Shown: positions 52,462 to 60,598, numbered from the stretch's first letter. The stretch is 64,000 nt of DNA from Isosphaera sp. (GCA_013822345.1 PNKH01000024.1:1-64000); one strand, 5' to 3'. A program made the numbers and translations. Notes: generated from the sequence alone by a model not told the origin.

Positions 52462-53223
52462 ATGCTCACGCGGCACGCGGGGATCGCCGGGCTGTTCGCG
52501 GCACCGATCGTCCTGCTCGCCCTCGGCCTCCCCGGCCGGACCGAGCCGCAGGACAAGCCGCCGAAGGACGCCAAGGCCGACAAGGACGGCCCGTGGACCG
52601 AGTCGTTCCCGGTCGAGCCGGGCGAGCTCGGGCCGACCGGCCGCAACCCGTACTTCATCCTCGAACCCGGCTACGTCCTCGTCCTCCGCAAGGGGAACGA
52701 GGAACTCACCGTCACCGTCCTCGACGAGACCAAGAAGGTCGACGGGGTCGAGACCCGCGTCGTCGAGGAGCGGGAGACGAAGAACGGCAAGCTGGTCGAG
52801 GTGTCGCGGAACTTCTTCGCCATCAGCAAGCGGACCAACAGCGTCTACTACTTCGGCGAGGAGGTCGACATCTACGACCCGACCGGGACCAAGGTCGTCG
52901 CCCACGACGGGGCCTGGCTGTCCGGCGTCAAGGGGGCGAAGTTCGGGCTGATGATGCCCGGCACCCCGCTCGTCGGCGGCCGGTACTACAACGAGATCGC
53001 CCCCGACGTGGCCCTCGACCGGTCCGTCATCGTCAGCGTCACCGAGACGGTCGAGACGATCGCCGGCACGTTCAAGAACTGCGTCAAGGTCGAGGAGACG
53101 ACCCCGCTCGAGCCGGACGCCAAGGAGTACAAGTACTACGCCCCCGGGGTCGGGCTGGTGAACGACGACAAGGCGGAGCTGGTGAAGTACGGGAAGGTCG
53201 AGCAACCCAAGAAGAAGGAGTGA
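52462..53223 (+). CDS. Secreted hypothetical protein
   Basis: I do not recognise this 253-residue protein. It has a signal peptide (GLFAAPIVLLALGLPGRTE) and then a beta-rich domain: FILEPGYVLVLRKGNEELTV, then ETKNGKLVEVSRNFFAISKR and VGGRYYNEIAPDVALDRSVI. The final YYAPGVGLVNDDKAELVKYG resembles lipoprotein-like domains in planctomycetes that end in APGVGLV. The ATG at 52462 is preceded by GAGAGGGCACC. A PepSY-like gene follows three bases after the stop and is probably cotranscribed. Confidence 0.75.
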   Translation: MLTRHAGIAGLFAAPIVLLALGLPGRTEPQDKPPKDAKADKDGPWTESFPVEPGELGPTGRNPYFILEPGYVLVLRKGNEELTVTVLDETKKVDGVETRVVEERETKNGKLVEVSRNFFAISKRTNSVYYFGEEVDIYDPTGTKVVAHDGAWLSGVKGAKFGLMMPGTPLVGGRYYNEIAPDVALDRSVIVSVTETVETIAGTFKNCVKVEETTPLEPDAKEYKYYAPGVGLVNDDKAELVKYGKVEQPKKKE

Positions 53224-53226
53224 CCC

Positions 53227-53691
53227 GTGAGCGCGCCTCTCTCGCCCCGCAAGTGCCTGGCCCTGTTCCTGGCCGTGCCGGTCGCGGCCGGCCTCGCCGC
53301 CGCCGGCGTCCGCGTGAAGCTGGAAGACGTGCCGAAGCCGGCCGTCAAGGCCGTCCAGGACCGGTTCCCGAAGGCCACCATCCGGTACGCCGACCGGGAG
53401 ACCGACGGCACCTACGAGCTGGCGATCAAGGACGGCGAGAAGCTCCTCGACGTCGGCGTCACCGCCGAGGGCAAGCTGCTGAACGTCAAGGAGGAGGTCG
53501 CCGCGGACAAGCTGCCGAAGGCCGTCACGGACGGGCTGGAGAAGAAGCACGCGGGGGCGAAGGTCGTCGAGGCCGAGAAGGTGATCGTGATCGACGGGAA
53601 GAAGGAGAAGACCACCTACGAGCTGAAGGTGAAGGCCGACGGGAAGACGTTCGAGGTGGTGGTCGGCGAGGACGGCAAGGTCGTCGAGTGA
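53227..53691 (+). CDS. PepSY-like periplasmic protein
   Basis: This protein of 154 residues has a signal peptide (LALFLAVPVAAGLAAAG). Two PepSY-like units follow: LEDVPKPAVKAVQDRFPKAT with YELAIKDGEKLLDVGV and KLLNVKEE, then LPKAVTDGLEKKHAGAK with TYELKVKADGKTFEVVV. PepSY-like domains often bind or inhibit other proteins in the periplasm; the partner is unknown. It starts with GTG three bases after the previous gene and is followed by a 29-base-unit palindrome. Confidence 0.8.
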   Translation: MSAPLSPRKCLALFLAVPVAAGLAAAGVRVKLEDVPKPAVKAVQDRFPKATIRYADRETDGTYELAIKDGEKLLDVGVTAEGKLLNVKEEVAADKLPKAVTDGLEKKHAGAKVVEAEKVIVIDGKKEKTTYELKVKADGKTFEVVVGEDGKVVE

Positions 53692-53703
53692 GCGGAGAGT
53701 CCG

Positions 53704-53772
53704 GGCGAACCGCGACCGTCAGGGAGCGGGTGTCGGGGTGCGACACCCGCTCCCTGACGGTCGCGGTTCGCC
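53704..53772. repeat. 29-base-unit palindrome, copy 3 (GGCGAACC outside)
   Basis: The arms GGCGAACCGCGACCGTCAGG and onward to GCGGGTG, with their exact complement, surround an 11-base loop with a short TCG/CGA pair. It sits between the convergent PepSY-like and following genes. Confidence 0.9.
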
Positions 53773-53794
53773 CGGCACCCGGCCGCCCGCCGGG

Positions 53795-54610
53795 TCATTT
53801 CTTCGGCATCAGCCCGAGCAGCTTGTCCAGCGCGACCTTCACCTCGCGGGTGCCGGCCGCCTTCAGCACCGCCGCGTTCGCCTTCGCCAGCAAGTCGCCC
53901 TCCAGGTCCGGGGCGACCGCCTTCACCGTCCGCAGCACCAGGTCGCCGACCGTCCGGGCCGCCTCCCCGTCCAGCCCGGCGGTGTGGTCCACCACCACGT
54001 CGTCGTAGAAGATCTTGGCGTCCGTCGCCTTGATCGTCAGCACCACGTCCGGGAACAGCGACCCCGGCTTCGGCTCCGGCCGGGAGGTCACCTCCGCCTT
54101 CAGCACCAGCCCGGCCTTGCAGTGCGCCCGCGTCTCCCCGGCGTACAGCCGGTTCCCGAGCCGCCACAGCTGGTTCTCCATCCGGATGTCCACCCGCTCG
54201 GCCGCGATCGCCACCGTCACGTTCACCTTGTCCGGGGCGGGGTGGGTCAGCTCGGTGACCGCGATGGCCACCTTGTCCGGGTCCGGGATGCGGACGGTGA
54301 CCCGCCGCCACAGCCCGTGGTTGACCACCTCCGGGACCGGCTCGGTCCAGTTGCGGAACCCGAGCCGCTCGCGCTGGTAGACGGTCACCCGGTTGCCCCA
54401 GTTGTGGCCGGCGGTGGTGAGCGGGTCGGGGATCTTCTTGCCGAACTGCTCGCGGAGGAACTTCGCCAGCGCCTCCGCCTCGGCCGGGTCGGTCTTCAGC
54501 GCTTCGGCCTTGGCCGCCGGCGGCGGGAGCTGCGGGAGTTGCTTGGGGTCGGCCGCGCCGGCGAAGGCGGCGACCCCGGCGGCGAGTGCGAGCGCGGCGG
54601 CACGGGTCAC
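53795..54610 (-). CDS. Secreted hypothetical protein
   Basis: I do not recognise this 271-residue protein. It has a signal peptide (AAALALAAGVAAFAGAADPK). A mostly beta domain follows: NRVTVYQRERLGFRNWTEPV, MENQLWRLGNRLYAGETRAH, GSLFPDVVLTIKATDAKIFY, then a helical C-terminus (LEGDLLAKANAAVLKAAG). Third-position GC is high, so it is a real gene. It is followed by the palindrome and preceded by the DUF1559-like gene on the same strand. Confidence 0.75.
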   Translation of the reverse strand: MTRAAALALAAGVAAFAGAADPKQLPQLPPPAAKAEALKTDPAEAEALAKFLREQFGKKIPDPLTTAGHNWGNRVTVYQRERLGFRNWTEPVPEVVNHGLWRRVTVRIPDPDKVAIAVTELTHPAPDKVNVTVAIAAERVDIRMENQLWRLGNRLYAGETRAHCKAGLVLKAEVTSRPEPKPGSLFPDVVLTIKATDAKIFYDDVVVDHTAGLDGEAARTVGDLVLRTVKAVAPDLEGDLLAKANAAVLKAAGTREVKVALDKLLGLMPKK

Positions 54611-54660
54611 GGCGGGTCCTCCTTGCGGAACGTGCGGGTCGCACCGGCTTGCGCGGGCGG

Positions 54661-55503
54661 TCAGTCCTTGATCCCGGCGGCCTTGCGGAGGGCCTGGGTG
54701 TCCACCTTGGGCGGGAGGTCGGCGACCGCCTCGCCGCCGTTGCGGGTGATCAGCGCCCGGATCAACTTCTCGTCCGTCCCGCTCTTGACGAACCGGACGG
54801 TGCCGTCGGCGAACGCGGCGTAGAACCCGTCCGGGAACAGCCCGCCGAGCTTCGGAAGCGGCTTGGCCGGGTCATAGACCAGTTCGTCCGGCTTCGGCCA
54901 CGGCACCGCCTCCCCGGCCTCGACGACCAGGATGGTCTTGTCCGGCCCGTCGGGGAAGTCGTTCTTTGCAACCCGCGCGCCCGGCTCGAACGCCGCCCCG
55001 TTGCCGACGAACACCCGGTAGAAGGTGTGCCACGGCTCCGCGGCCTTTCCGGGCGCCTCGCACGTGTACGGGCGCAGCGGCAGGTCCTTCAGCCCGGGCC
55101 GGTCCCAGCCCGCCCCGGCGGCCGGCGGGTACTTGTCCCCGCACAGCCCGAAGTACACCTCCCGCTCCCGGCCCGGCTGGGTGTCGTGGCTCACCCGCGG
55201 CAGGACGTGCGCCCGCCAGCTGAGCCCGGGGGGCAACTTGGGGCCCCCGACCGGCGGGGCCTCGATCCCCCGCTGCTCGAACTCCGCCCCGTCGGCCGGC
55301 GGGTACAGGTCGCCGTTGCTGTCGGCCACCGACTCCAGCCCGAGGGCGATGATCTGCAAGTCGAGTGCCACCCGGAGGCGGGCCTTGGCCTCCTCCTTGG
55401 TCAGCCCCGCGCCGGTGACGGCCGGGTCGCCCTTCGGCCCGCACCCGGGCGCGCCGACGAGCAGCACCAGCACCCCGACCGACCCGAGTCGTACCTTCTT
55501 CAC
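54661..55503 (-). CDS. DUF1559-like lipoprotein
   Basis: This protein of 280 residues has a lipoprotein signal (LGSVGVLVLLVGAPGCGP with lipid-anchor Cys21). The rest follows the DUF1559 pattern of planctomycetes: LSWRAHVLPRV, then FYRVFVGNGAAFEPG, and the conserved end ILVVEAGEAVPWPKPDELVY, DPAKPLPKLGG and AFADGTVRFV. Canonical DUF1559 proteins carry a pilin-like N-terminal methylation signal instead; here it is replaced by a lipoprotein signal. Function is unknown. Confidence 0.8.
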   Translation of the reverse strand: MKKVRLGSVGVLVLLVGAPGCGPKGDPAVTGAGLTKEEAKARLRVALDLQIIALGLESVADSNGDLYPPADGAEFEQRGIEAPPVGGPKLPPGLSWRAHVLPRVSHDTQPGREREVYFGLCGDKYPPAAGAGWDRPGLKDLPLRPYTCEAPGKAAEPWHTFYRVFVGNGAAFEPGARVAKNDFPDGPDKTILVVEAGEAVPWPKPDELVYDPAKPLPKLGGLFPDGFYAAFADGTVRFVKSGTDEKLIRALITRNGGEAVADLPPKVDTQALRKAAGIKD

Positions 55504-55522
55504 GTCGGGCCCCCGCGAAGGA

Positions 55523-56449
55523 TCACGCCGCCTGGTTGAGCGTCCGGATGATGTACTCCCGCACGTCGGCGACGGCGACGCCGGTGGCCACCCGGGCGTT
55601 CGGCCCGCCGGCCGGGGTCGGGCGGGCGTCGACCACCGTCATGCCGCGGGTCAGCTCGCCCCTCGTCTCCACGTCCACCAGGTGCGGCTCGCTCGACACC
55701 GCCCCGGGCACCGCCACCGCCGCCACCCCGAGCACGTCCTTCAGGTGGAACCCCTCGATCCCGTACAGGTTCGAGCTCGCCCGGATCCCGAACGGCACGA
55801 TCTTCCTCAGGAACTGGCAGGTCCGCGAGTCCGGGTTCGGCAGCTCCAGGAGGTCGGTCGGGGAGAAGATCAACTTGCGGGTCACGTCGAGCGGGATCAG
55901 CAGCGGGTGCAGTTCGGCATGGAACACGCGATCGGCGGCGTCCGGGTCGAGGTGGACGTGGAACTCGGCCACCGGGCCGGCGTTCCCCGGCTCCCGCCAG
56001 CACCCGCCGACGATCACCGTCTGGTCGAGCACCGCCGGCAGGGCCGGGTCGCGGTCGAGGGCGGCGGCCAGGGTGGTGAGCGGGCCGAGGTTGACGACCG
56101 TCACCTGCCGCGGGTGCTCGTGGGCGAGTTCGCACAGCACCTTGTCGGCCGGGTGGAGGGTGTGGCGGGTGGCCGACGGGAAGGTGACGCCGCCGAGCCC
56201 GCCGGGGCCGTGGAGGGCCTGGCCGTCGGCGTCGTACCGGGCCGGCAGCGCGGCGGCGAGCTTCGGCCACTTCGGCGGGTCGAGGACGTCGATCAGGGTG
56301 TGGGCGTTGGCGGTGGCCTGCTCGGCCGGGACGTTCCCGGGGGTGGGGAGGAGGCCGACCACGTCGAGGTTCGGGTCGCTCAGGGCCAGGGCGACGGCGA
56401 ACGCCGTGTCGATCCCCGGGTCGGCGACGATGATGACCTTGCGCGGCAT
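55523..56449 (-). CDS. Nucleoside hydrolase-like protein with altered calcium motif
   Basis: This protein of 308 residues matches the inosine-uridine nucleoside hydrolase fold: VIIVADPGIDTAFAVALALS, LHGPGGLGG, VTVVNLGPLTTLAAALDRDP, IVGGCWREPGNAGPVAEFHV and PLDVTRKLIF. The usual calcium-binding opening DTDPGIDDA here reads VADPGIDTA, so two of the acidic ligands (first and last) are gone. It may be inactive or have a changed metal site. It probably hydrolyses ribonucleosides if active. No signal peptide is seen. Confidence 0.8.
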   Translation of the reverse strand: MPRKVIIVADPGIDTAFAVALALSDPNLDVVGLLPTPGNVPAEQATANAHTLIDVLDPPKWPKLAAALPARYDADGQALHGPGGLGGVTFPSATRHTLHPADKVLCELAHEHPRQVTVVNLGPLTTLAAALDRDPALPAVLDQTVIVGGCWREPGNAGPVAEFHVHLDPDAADRVFHAELHPLLIPLDVTRKLIFSPTDLLELPNPDSRTCQFLRKIVPFGIRASSNLYGIEGFHLKDVLGVAAVAVPGAVSSEPHLVDVETRGELTRGMTVVDARPTPAGGPNARVATGVAVADVREYIIRTLNQAA

Positions 56450-56661
56450 GGCTCCCAGCTGGTCGTGTCGGGCGACCGCCGCATTCTACCCGAGATCCCC
56501 CGGCGGCGGCACCCGCGAACCGCCCGCGAACCGTCGTCCGGCGGCGGCGTTCCGAGGCCCGCGAGTCCGTCAGAAGGGGGCCGGCGGCGGGTGCCGGGCC
56601 GGGGTGCGTCCGATAACACGGTGAGGTCGCCCGTTCGCCCGCAACCTGACGGGGATCCTTG

Positions 56662-57219
56662 ATGCGGTTTCGCTGTGTGCTCGCCGCCCTCGCCCTGACG
56701 ACCGTCGCGGCCGGGTCGGAGGCCGGCCCGCTCCGCCGCTCCCGGCCGGTCTACCAACCCTCCTACCAGCCGGCCCAGCCGGCACCCGCCTTCGCGCCGC
56801 CCGCGGTCTCGCCCGCCGGCGGGTTCGTCACCGCCCCGCCCGTCGTGCCCGCCGAGTTCGTGAGTTACTCCCCGGCGCCGGCCTACACCGACGCCGGCGG
56901 GCCGGCCAGCGACGGGCTGGACGAGGTGAACGCCAGGCGCGCCGCCCGCGGGCTGCGGCCGTTCGTCCGCGACGAGGGGCTGGCGCAGGCCGCGCGGGCG
57001 TGTGCGGAGTTCCGCGCGGCCAACGGGCTGTTCGGCCACACCGCGAACGACTTCGCGTTCGTGCCGCCGGGGACGTTCGCCAGCTCCGCCGGGTGCGCCG
57101 CGTACCCGGCCGGGTACGGCTGGATGAGCTGCTGCGTGTACGACAACCACACCTACGCCGGCGCGGCGTGGGTGACCGGCCGTGACGGCCGGCGCTACAT
57201 GCACCTGTTCGTCCGGTAG
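56662..57219 (+). CDS. CAP (SCP-like) domain secreted protein
   Basis: This protein of 185 residues has a signal peptide (CVLAALALTTVAAGSEAGPL), a Pro/Ala-rich linker (about 25-85), and a CAP domain: LDEVNARRAARGLRPFVRD, LAQAARACAEFRAANGLFGH, and the closing YDNHTYAGAAWVTGRDGRRY. The histidine in LFGHT and the acidic residue in CAEFR are usual cavity positions. CAP proteins bind ligands or lipids outside the cell. The ATG at 56662 follows GGGGATCCTTG. It is a single gene. Confidence 0.85.
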   Translation: MRFRCVLAALALTTVAAGSEAGPLRRSRPVYQPSYQPAQPAPAFAPPAVSPAGGFVTAPPVVPAEFVSYSPAPAYTDAGGPASDGLDEVNARRAARGLRPFVRDEGLAQAARACAEFRAANGLFGHTANDFAFVPPGTFASSAGCAAYPAGYGWMSCCVYDNHTYAGAAWVTGRDGRRYMHLFVR

Positions 57220-57244
57220 CCCTTGGGGTCGAGGCGGACCGGGG

Positions 57245-57374
57245 TCAGGCGGCGCGGGTCAGCCCCTCCAGCACCGCCCGCCGCTTGCCGGCCGCCAGCG
57301 CCGCCTCGACCCGCTCGACCCCGTCTCGCAACGTCTGGACCGCCTCCGCCTACAGGGCCGCGGCCGTGTTCGCC
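57245..57374 (-). pseudogene. Decayed second copy of the trpD 3' end
   Basis: The minus strand reads ANTAAAL, a TAG stop, then AEAVQTLRDGVERVEAALAA and GKRRAVLEGLTRAA before TGA. The intact trpD ends ANAAAALWAAEAVGTLREGV, ERAEAALDAGKPRAVLEQLV and RG. The two stretches align along their length, but this copy has a stop in place of Trp plus further changes. Together with the real trpD end at 58019 it flanks the toxin-antitoxin pair. Confidence 0.8.
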
Positions 57375-57403
57375 GGGCGGCCGCGCTGACCGGGTCCGTT
57401 GCT

Positions 57404-57790
57404 TCACCACAGCCGGGTGACGCCGTAGAGGTCGAAGGCGGCGTCCGCGCCGACGACCGGGATGCCTTCGACCAGCGCCTGGGCGATCAGGAGGCGGTCG
57501 AACGGATCCTTATGGTGGTCGGGCAAACCCGCCTGGCGGTCCGCGTACTCGACGGTGACGGGAATGATGTCGAGCTTCAGGTCGGCGATCGCCCGCTCCA
57601 TCCACTGCCGGTACGGCAGCGACAGGATGAGCTTCCCCAGCCCGAACTTGATCGCCAGTTCCCACACGGTCGCGGCGCTCAACAGGCGGTTGTTGGCCGG
57701 CTCCCGGATCGCCGCCGACGCCGCGGTGCTCAACTTGGCCGGGTCGTCGGCCGCCCACAACAGGGTGTGCGTGTCGAGCAGCAGTCTCAC
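57404..57790 (-). CDS. Type II toxin, PIN domain (VapC-like)
   Basis: This protein of 128 residues is a PIN-domain ribonuclease: Asp6 in LLLDTHTLLWA, Glu44 in SAATVWELAIK and Asp98 in DPFDRLLIAQAL are the metal-binding acids, all present. It should cleave RNA when free of its antitoxin. The GTG start overlaps the antitoxin stop by four bases, which ties the two in translation. Codon use is less GC-biased than nearby genes. The stop is followed by the decayed trpD end. Confidence 0.88.
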   Translation of the reverse strand: MRLLLDTHTLLWAADDPAKLSTAASAAIREPANNRLLSAATVWELAIKFGLGKLILSLPYRQWMERAIADLKLDIIPVTVEYADRQAGLPDHHKDPFDRLLIAQALVEGIPVVGADAAFDLYGVTRLW

Positions 57791-58014
57791 CGCAGGTACT
57801 CTTCGAAGCCGTCGGGGATCGCGTCGAAGTCCGCCGCGACTGCCAGAACCGTCCCCTTCAGCGTCCCGAGGCGCGGGGCCTCGCGGGGCGGGGTCGCCCG
57901 GATGGCGGCCACCGGCGTGCCGCCGCGGGTCAGCACGACCTCTTCGCCCGGCGCCAACCGGTCGATGATCTCGGCCAGCCGAGTCTGAGCCTCCTCCACG
58001 GTGACCGTCGCCAT
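57787..58014 (-). CDS. Type II antitoxin, Phd/YefM family
   Basis: This 75-residue protein opens with a Phd/YefM DNA-binding half (TVEEAQTRLAEIIDRLAPGE, then VVLTRGGTPVAAI). The C-terminal half (LAVAADFDAIPDGFEEYLR) should wrap the toxin and block its active site. It probably represses its own operon with the toxin. It begins four bases after the trpD stop, and the trpD end (AGGGGG) supplies its ribosome site, so it depends on trpD transcription or an internal promoter. Confidence 0.88.
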   Translation of the reverse strand: MATVTVEEAQTRLAEIIDRLAPGEEVVLTRGGTPVAAIRATPPREAPRLGTLKGTVLAVAADFDAIPDGFEEYLR

Positions 58015-58018
58015 CGCG

Positions 58019-59053
58019 CTACCCCCTGACGAGTTGTTCCAGCACCGCCCGCGGCTTCCCGGCGTCCAGCGCCGCCTCGGCCCGCTCGACCCCCTCCCGC
58101 AGGGTGCCGACCGCCTCCGCCGCCCACAGCGCCGCGGCCGCGTTCGCCAGCACGATCCGTCGGGCCGGGCCGTCCTTCCCGTCGAGCACCCCGCGGACGG
58201 TCGCCGCGCTCTCCGCCGGGCTCGCCGCCTGAATCTCCCGCGGCGACACCGCCCCCAGCCCGAACTCGGCCGGGTGCCACTCCCGGCTGTCGTACTCCCG
58301 GCCGCGGACCACCCGGACCATCGTCGGGGCGGACAGGCTGACCTCGTCCAGCCCGTCGGCGCTGCACACCAGCACCGCCTGGCGGGTGCCCAGCGCCGCG
58401 ATCGCCCCGGCCAGCGGGTCGAGCAGCTCCGGCTTCCCGACCCCGAGCAACTGGTACGGGGCGCCGGCCGGGTTGGCGAGCGGGCCGAGCAGGTTGAACA
58501 GGGTCCGCACCCCGAGCTTGCGGCGGAGCACGGCGACGTGGGCCATCCCGCGGTGGAACTGCGGGGCGAAGCAGAACGCGAACCCGGCCCGGTCCAGGCA
58601 CCGCTGGGCCCACTCCGGCCCTGCCTCGATCGGCACCCCCAGCTCCCGCAGCACGTCGGCGCTGCCGGTCTTCCCGGACACCGCCCGGTTCCCGTGCTTC
58701 ACCACCGGCACCCCGGCCCCGGCCGCCACCAGGGCGGCCGCGGTCGAGATGTTGAACGTCCCGCTGTCGTCCCCGCCGGTCCCGCAGGTGTCGAGGACCG
58801 GGCCGGACACCGGGACGAGCCGGACCATCTGCTCGCGCAGGACCAGGGCGGCGGCGGCGACTTCGTCGCCGGTCTCCCCCTTCATCCGGAGGGCGGTGAG
58901 GAAGGCGGCCCCGCGGGCGTCGTCCACCCGCCCGGCGACGAGGTCGCGGACCGCCTCGGTCACCCGCCCCGGGGGCAGGTCCCGGCCGGCGAGGAGCTGC
59001 GGGAACAGCTCGGGGAACCAGGTCGGCGGCGTCAGGTCCACGCGGCACCGCAC
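58019..59053 (-). CDS. trpD: Anthranilate phosphoribosyltransferase
   Basis: This protein of 344 residues catalyses transfer of phosphoribose to anthranilate in tryptophan synthesis. The family motifs are complete: the PRPP loop CGTGGDDSGTFNIST, VVKHGNRAVSGKTGSADVL, and FCFAPQFHRGMAHVAVLRRK with LFNLLGPLANPAGAPYQ. It is in the cytoplasm. No other trp gene is in the window. The antitoxin follows four bases after the stop, and the lexA gene is divergent beyond a 193-base spacer. Confidence 0.95.
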   Translation of the reverse strand: MRCRVDLTPPTWFPELFPQLLAGRDLPPGRVTEAVRDLVAGRVDDARGAAFLTALRMKGETGDEVAAAALVLREQMVRLVPVSGPVLDTCGTGGDDSGTFNISTAAALVAAGAGVPVVKHGNRAVSGKTGSADVLRELGVPIEAGPEWAQRCLDRAGFAFCFAPQFHRGMAHVAVLRRKLGVRTLFNLLGPLANPAGAPYQLLGVGKPELLDPLAGAIAALGTRQAVLVCSADGLDEVSLSAPTMVRVVRGREYDSREWHPAEFGLGAVSPREIQAASPAESAATVRGVLDGKDGPARRIVLANAAAALWAAEAVGTLREGVERAEAALDAGKPRAVLEQLVRG

Positions 59054-59141
59054 GGGATGGTCGGGAGGGGGTCCCGTCGAATCCTATCCGAACGGCAGGG
59101 AAAGTGGCAATTTCACTCTTTCTTTCCGGGCGGGCGTATCT

Positions 59142-59147
59142 TATACT
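59142..59147 (+). promoter_or_regulatory. Candidate -10 element TATACT of lexA
   Basis: TATACT lies 99 bases before the lexA ATG in an AT-richer patch of the trpD-lexA spacer. A -35 at 17 bases is poor (TTTCTT). The start of transcription would fall in the palindrome at 59153. Confidence 0.45.
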
Positions 59148-59152
59148 CCCAT

Positions 59153-59170
59153 ACATCGGTGGACAGATGT
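59153..59170. promoter_or_regulatory. Candidate LexA operator ACATC-N8-GATGT
   Basis: A perfect five-base inverted repeat with an eight-base centre begins five bases after the -10 element. LexA proteins usually repress their own genes through such palindromes near the start site. The motif of planctomycete LexA is not known to me, so this is inferred from position and symmetry. Confidence 0.4.
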
Positions 59171-59246
59171 GGCAATCTGGGCGGGTCCGGCCGACTCTGC
59201 CGGCCCGCCCGCCGCACCGCCCCTACCCCCGCCGGAGCACGTCACC

Positions 59247-59876
59247 ATGGGCGAGCACCCGCCGCTGACCGACAAGCAGGAGAAGATCTACAACTTCATC
59301 CGCCGGCACATCGAGACCAAGGGGTTCCCGCCGGCCATCCGGGACATCTGCGACGAGTTCGGCATCTCGTCCCCGAACGGGGTGATGTGCCACCTGAAGG
59401 CGCTGCAGAAGAAGGGGTACATCAACCGGGTGGAGAAGCGGGACAACCAGCAGCGGGCGCAGGCCCGCGGGATCACCATCCCGGGGGTGTCGGCCGGCGG
59501 GTTCAGCCTGCCACTGCGGGGCGTGGTGGCGGCCGGCCGGGCGATCGAGGCGGAGGAGCAGGACGAGCGGCTGGAGCTGCGGGAGCTGTTCAGCGGGGAC
59601 GACGTGTTCGCGGTCAAGGTCCGCGGCGACTCGATGATCGACGGCCAGATCGCGAACGGGGACTACGTGGTGATCCGCAAGGCGGAGACGTGCGAGAACG
59701 GGGAGAAGGTCGTCGCGATGGTCGAGAAGGCGATGACCCTGAAGAAGTACTACCGGCGGAAGAACGAGATCCAGCTCCACCCGATGAACAGCGCGATGGA
59801 GCCGATCGTGGTCGACCCGAGCCGGCAGGACGTGCACATCCTCGGGGTGCTGGCCGGCGTCATCCGGAAGTGCTGA
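59247..59876 (+). CDS. lexA: LexA repressor, SOS response
   Basis: This protein of 209 residues has an N-terminal winged helix (LTDKQEKIYNFIRRHIETKG, then IRDICDEFGISSPNGVMCHL) and a C-terminal S24 peptidase domain. The self-cleavage site is Ala96-Gly97 in GVVAAGRAI, the nucleophile is Ser129 in RGDSMIDGQI, and the lysine is Lys166 in MTLKKYY. On DNA damage RecA filaments trigger cleavage and release the SOS genes. The ATG at 59247 is preceded by GGAGCACGTCACC. It is divergent from trpD. Confidence 0.95.
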   Translation: MGEHPPLTDKQEKIYNFIRRHIETKGFPPAIRDICDEFGISSPNGVMCHLKALQKKGYINRVEKRDNQQRAQARGITIPGVSAGGFSLPLRGVVAAGRAIEAEEQDERLELRELFSGDDVFAVKVRGDSMIDGQIANGDYVVIRKAETCENGEKVVAMVEKAMTLKKYYRRKNEIQLHPMNSAMEPIVVDPSRQDVHILGVLAGVIRKC

Positions 59877-59899
59877 CCCGGGGCGGGGGGCACGACGCC

Positions 59900-60598
59900 C
59901 TACTTCCGCCCCTTCTTGCCCGGCTTCTTCGCCGGGGCCCGCTTCTCGAACAACTTCGCCACCGGCACCGCGAACCCCGGCAGCACGTCCCCGCCGTCGA
60001 GCGTGTCCGCCGCGGTCAGCGTCTTCATCCGCTTCGCGCTCGCCCGCGGGTACACGTCCACCTCCCGCCGCTCCGGGTCCACGTACCACACCAGCCTCAC
60101 CTTCGCCTTCGCGTACTCCCGCAGCCTCACGTCCATCTCCCCGACCGAGTTGCCCGGGCTCAGCACCTCGACCGCCAGGTCCGGCGGGTACTCCAGGAAC
60201 GCCCCGGCCGGGTTCTCGATCTCGTCCGGGTCGTCGACGCTGTCCCACCGGATGAACGACACGTCGGGTTGCCGAACCAAGTCCGGGCCCAGCCGGATGG
60301 GTCCCCTTGCACCCGCCGCCAGCCCGACGTTGTGTTCGACGAGGAACGTGCCGATCGCCGTAGCGAGTCGGGCGCCGACCGTCGCCCGACCCCAGCCACA
60401 AACCTTGAGGACGAGCACCCCATCGACCAGTTCGACCGGCCACCCACGGGTGATGCCGCCGTCGAGCAGGTCTCGCGCCGTCGCGGTGCCGGGGGCGGGG
60501 AGCGAAAGGATGCGGGCCTCGGGTACGTGACCCAGCCGGGCCTGCACGTCGGCAAGGGTGCGGAACTTCGGCTTCGGCCGCGAGGCGGGGGCCGGCAT
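59900..60598 (-). CDS. Uma2 family protein
   Basis: This protein of 232 residues has a full Uma2 core: VELVDGVLVLKVCGWGRATV, then LVRQPDVSFIRWDSV, PPDLAVEVLSPGNSVGEMDV, RLREYAKAKVRLVWYVDPER and REVDVYPRASA. The acidic and lysine positions of the PD-(D/E)XK-like motif (DLAVEVLSP with REYAKAK) are present. It ends in a lysine-rich tail (AKKPGKKGRK). The role of this expanded family is unknown. Convergent with lexA. Confidence 0.9.
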   Translation of the reverse strand: MPAPASRPKPKFRTLADVQARLGHVPEARILSLPAPGTATARDLLDGGITRGWPVELVDGVLVLKVCGWGRATVGARLATAIGTFLVEHNVGLAAGARGPIRLGPDLVRQPDVSFIRWDSVDDPDEIENPAGAFLEYPPDLAVEVLSPGNSVGEMDVRLREYAKAKVRLVWYVDPERREVDVYPRASAKRMKTLTAADTLDGGDVLPGFAVPVAKLFEKRAPAKKPGKKGRK

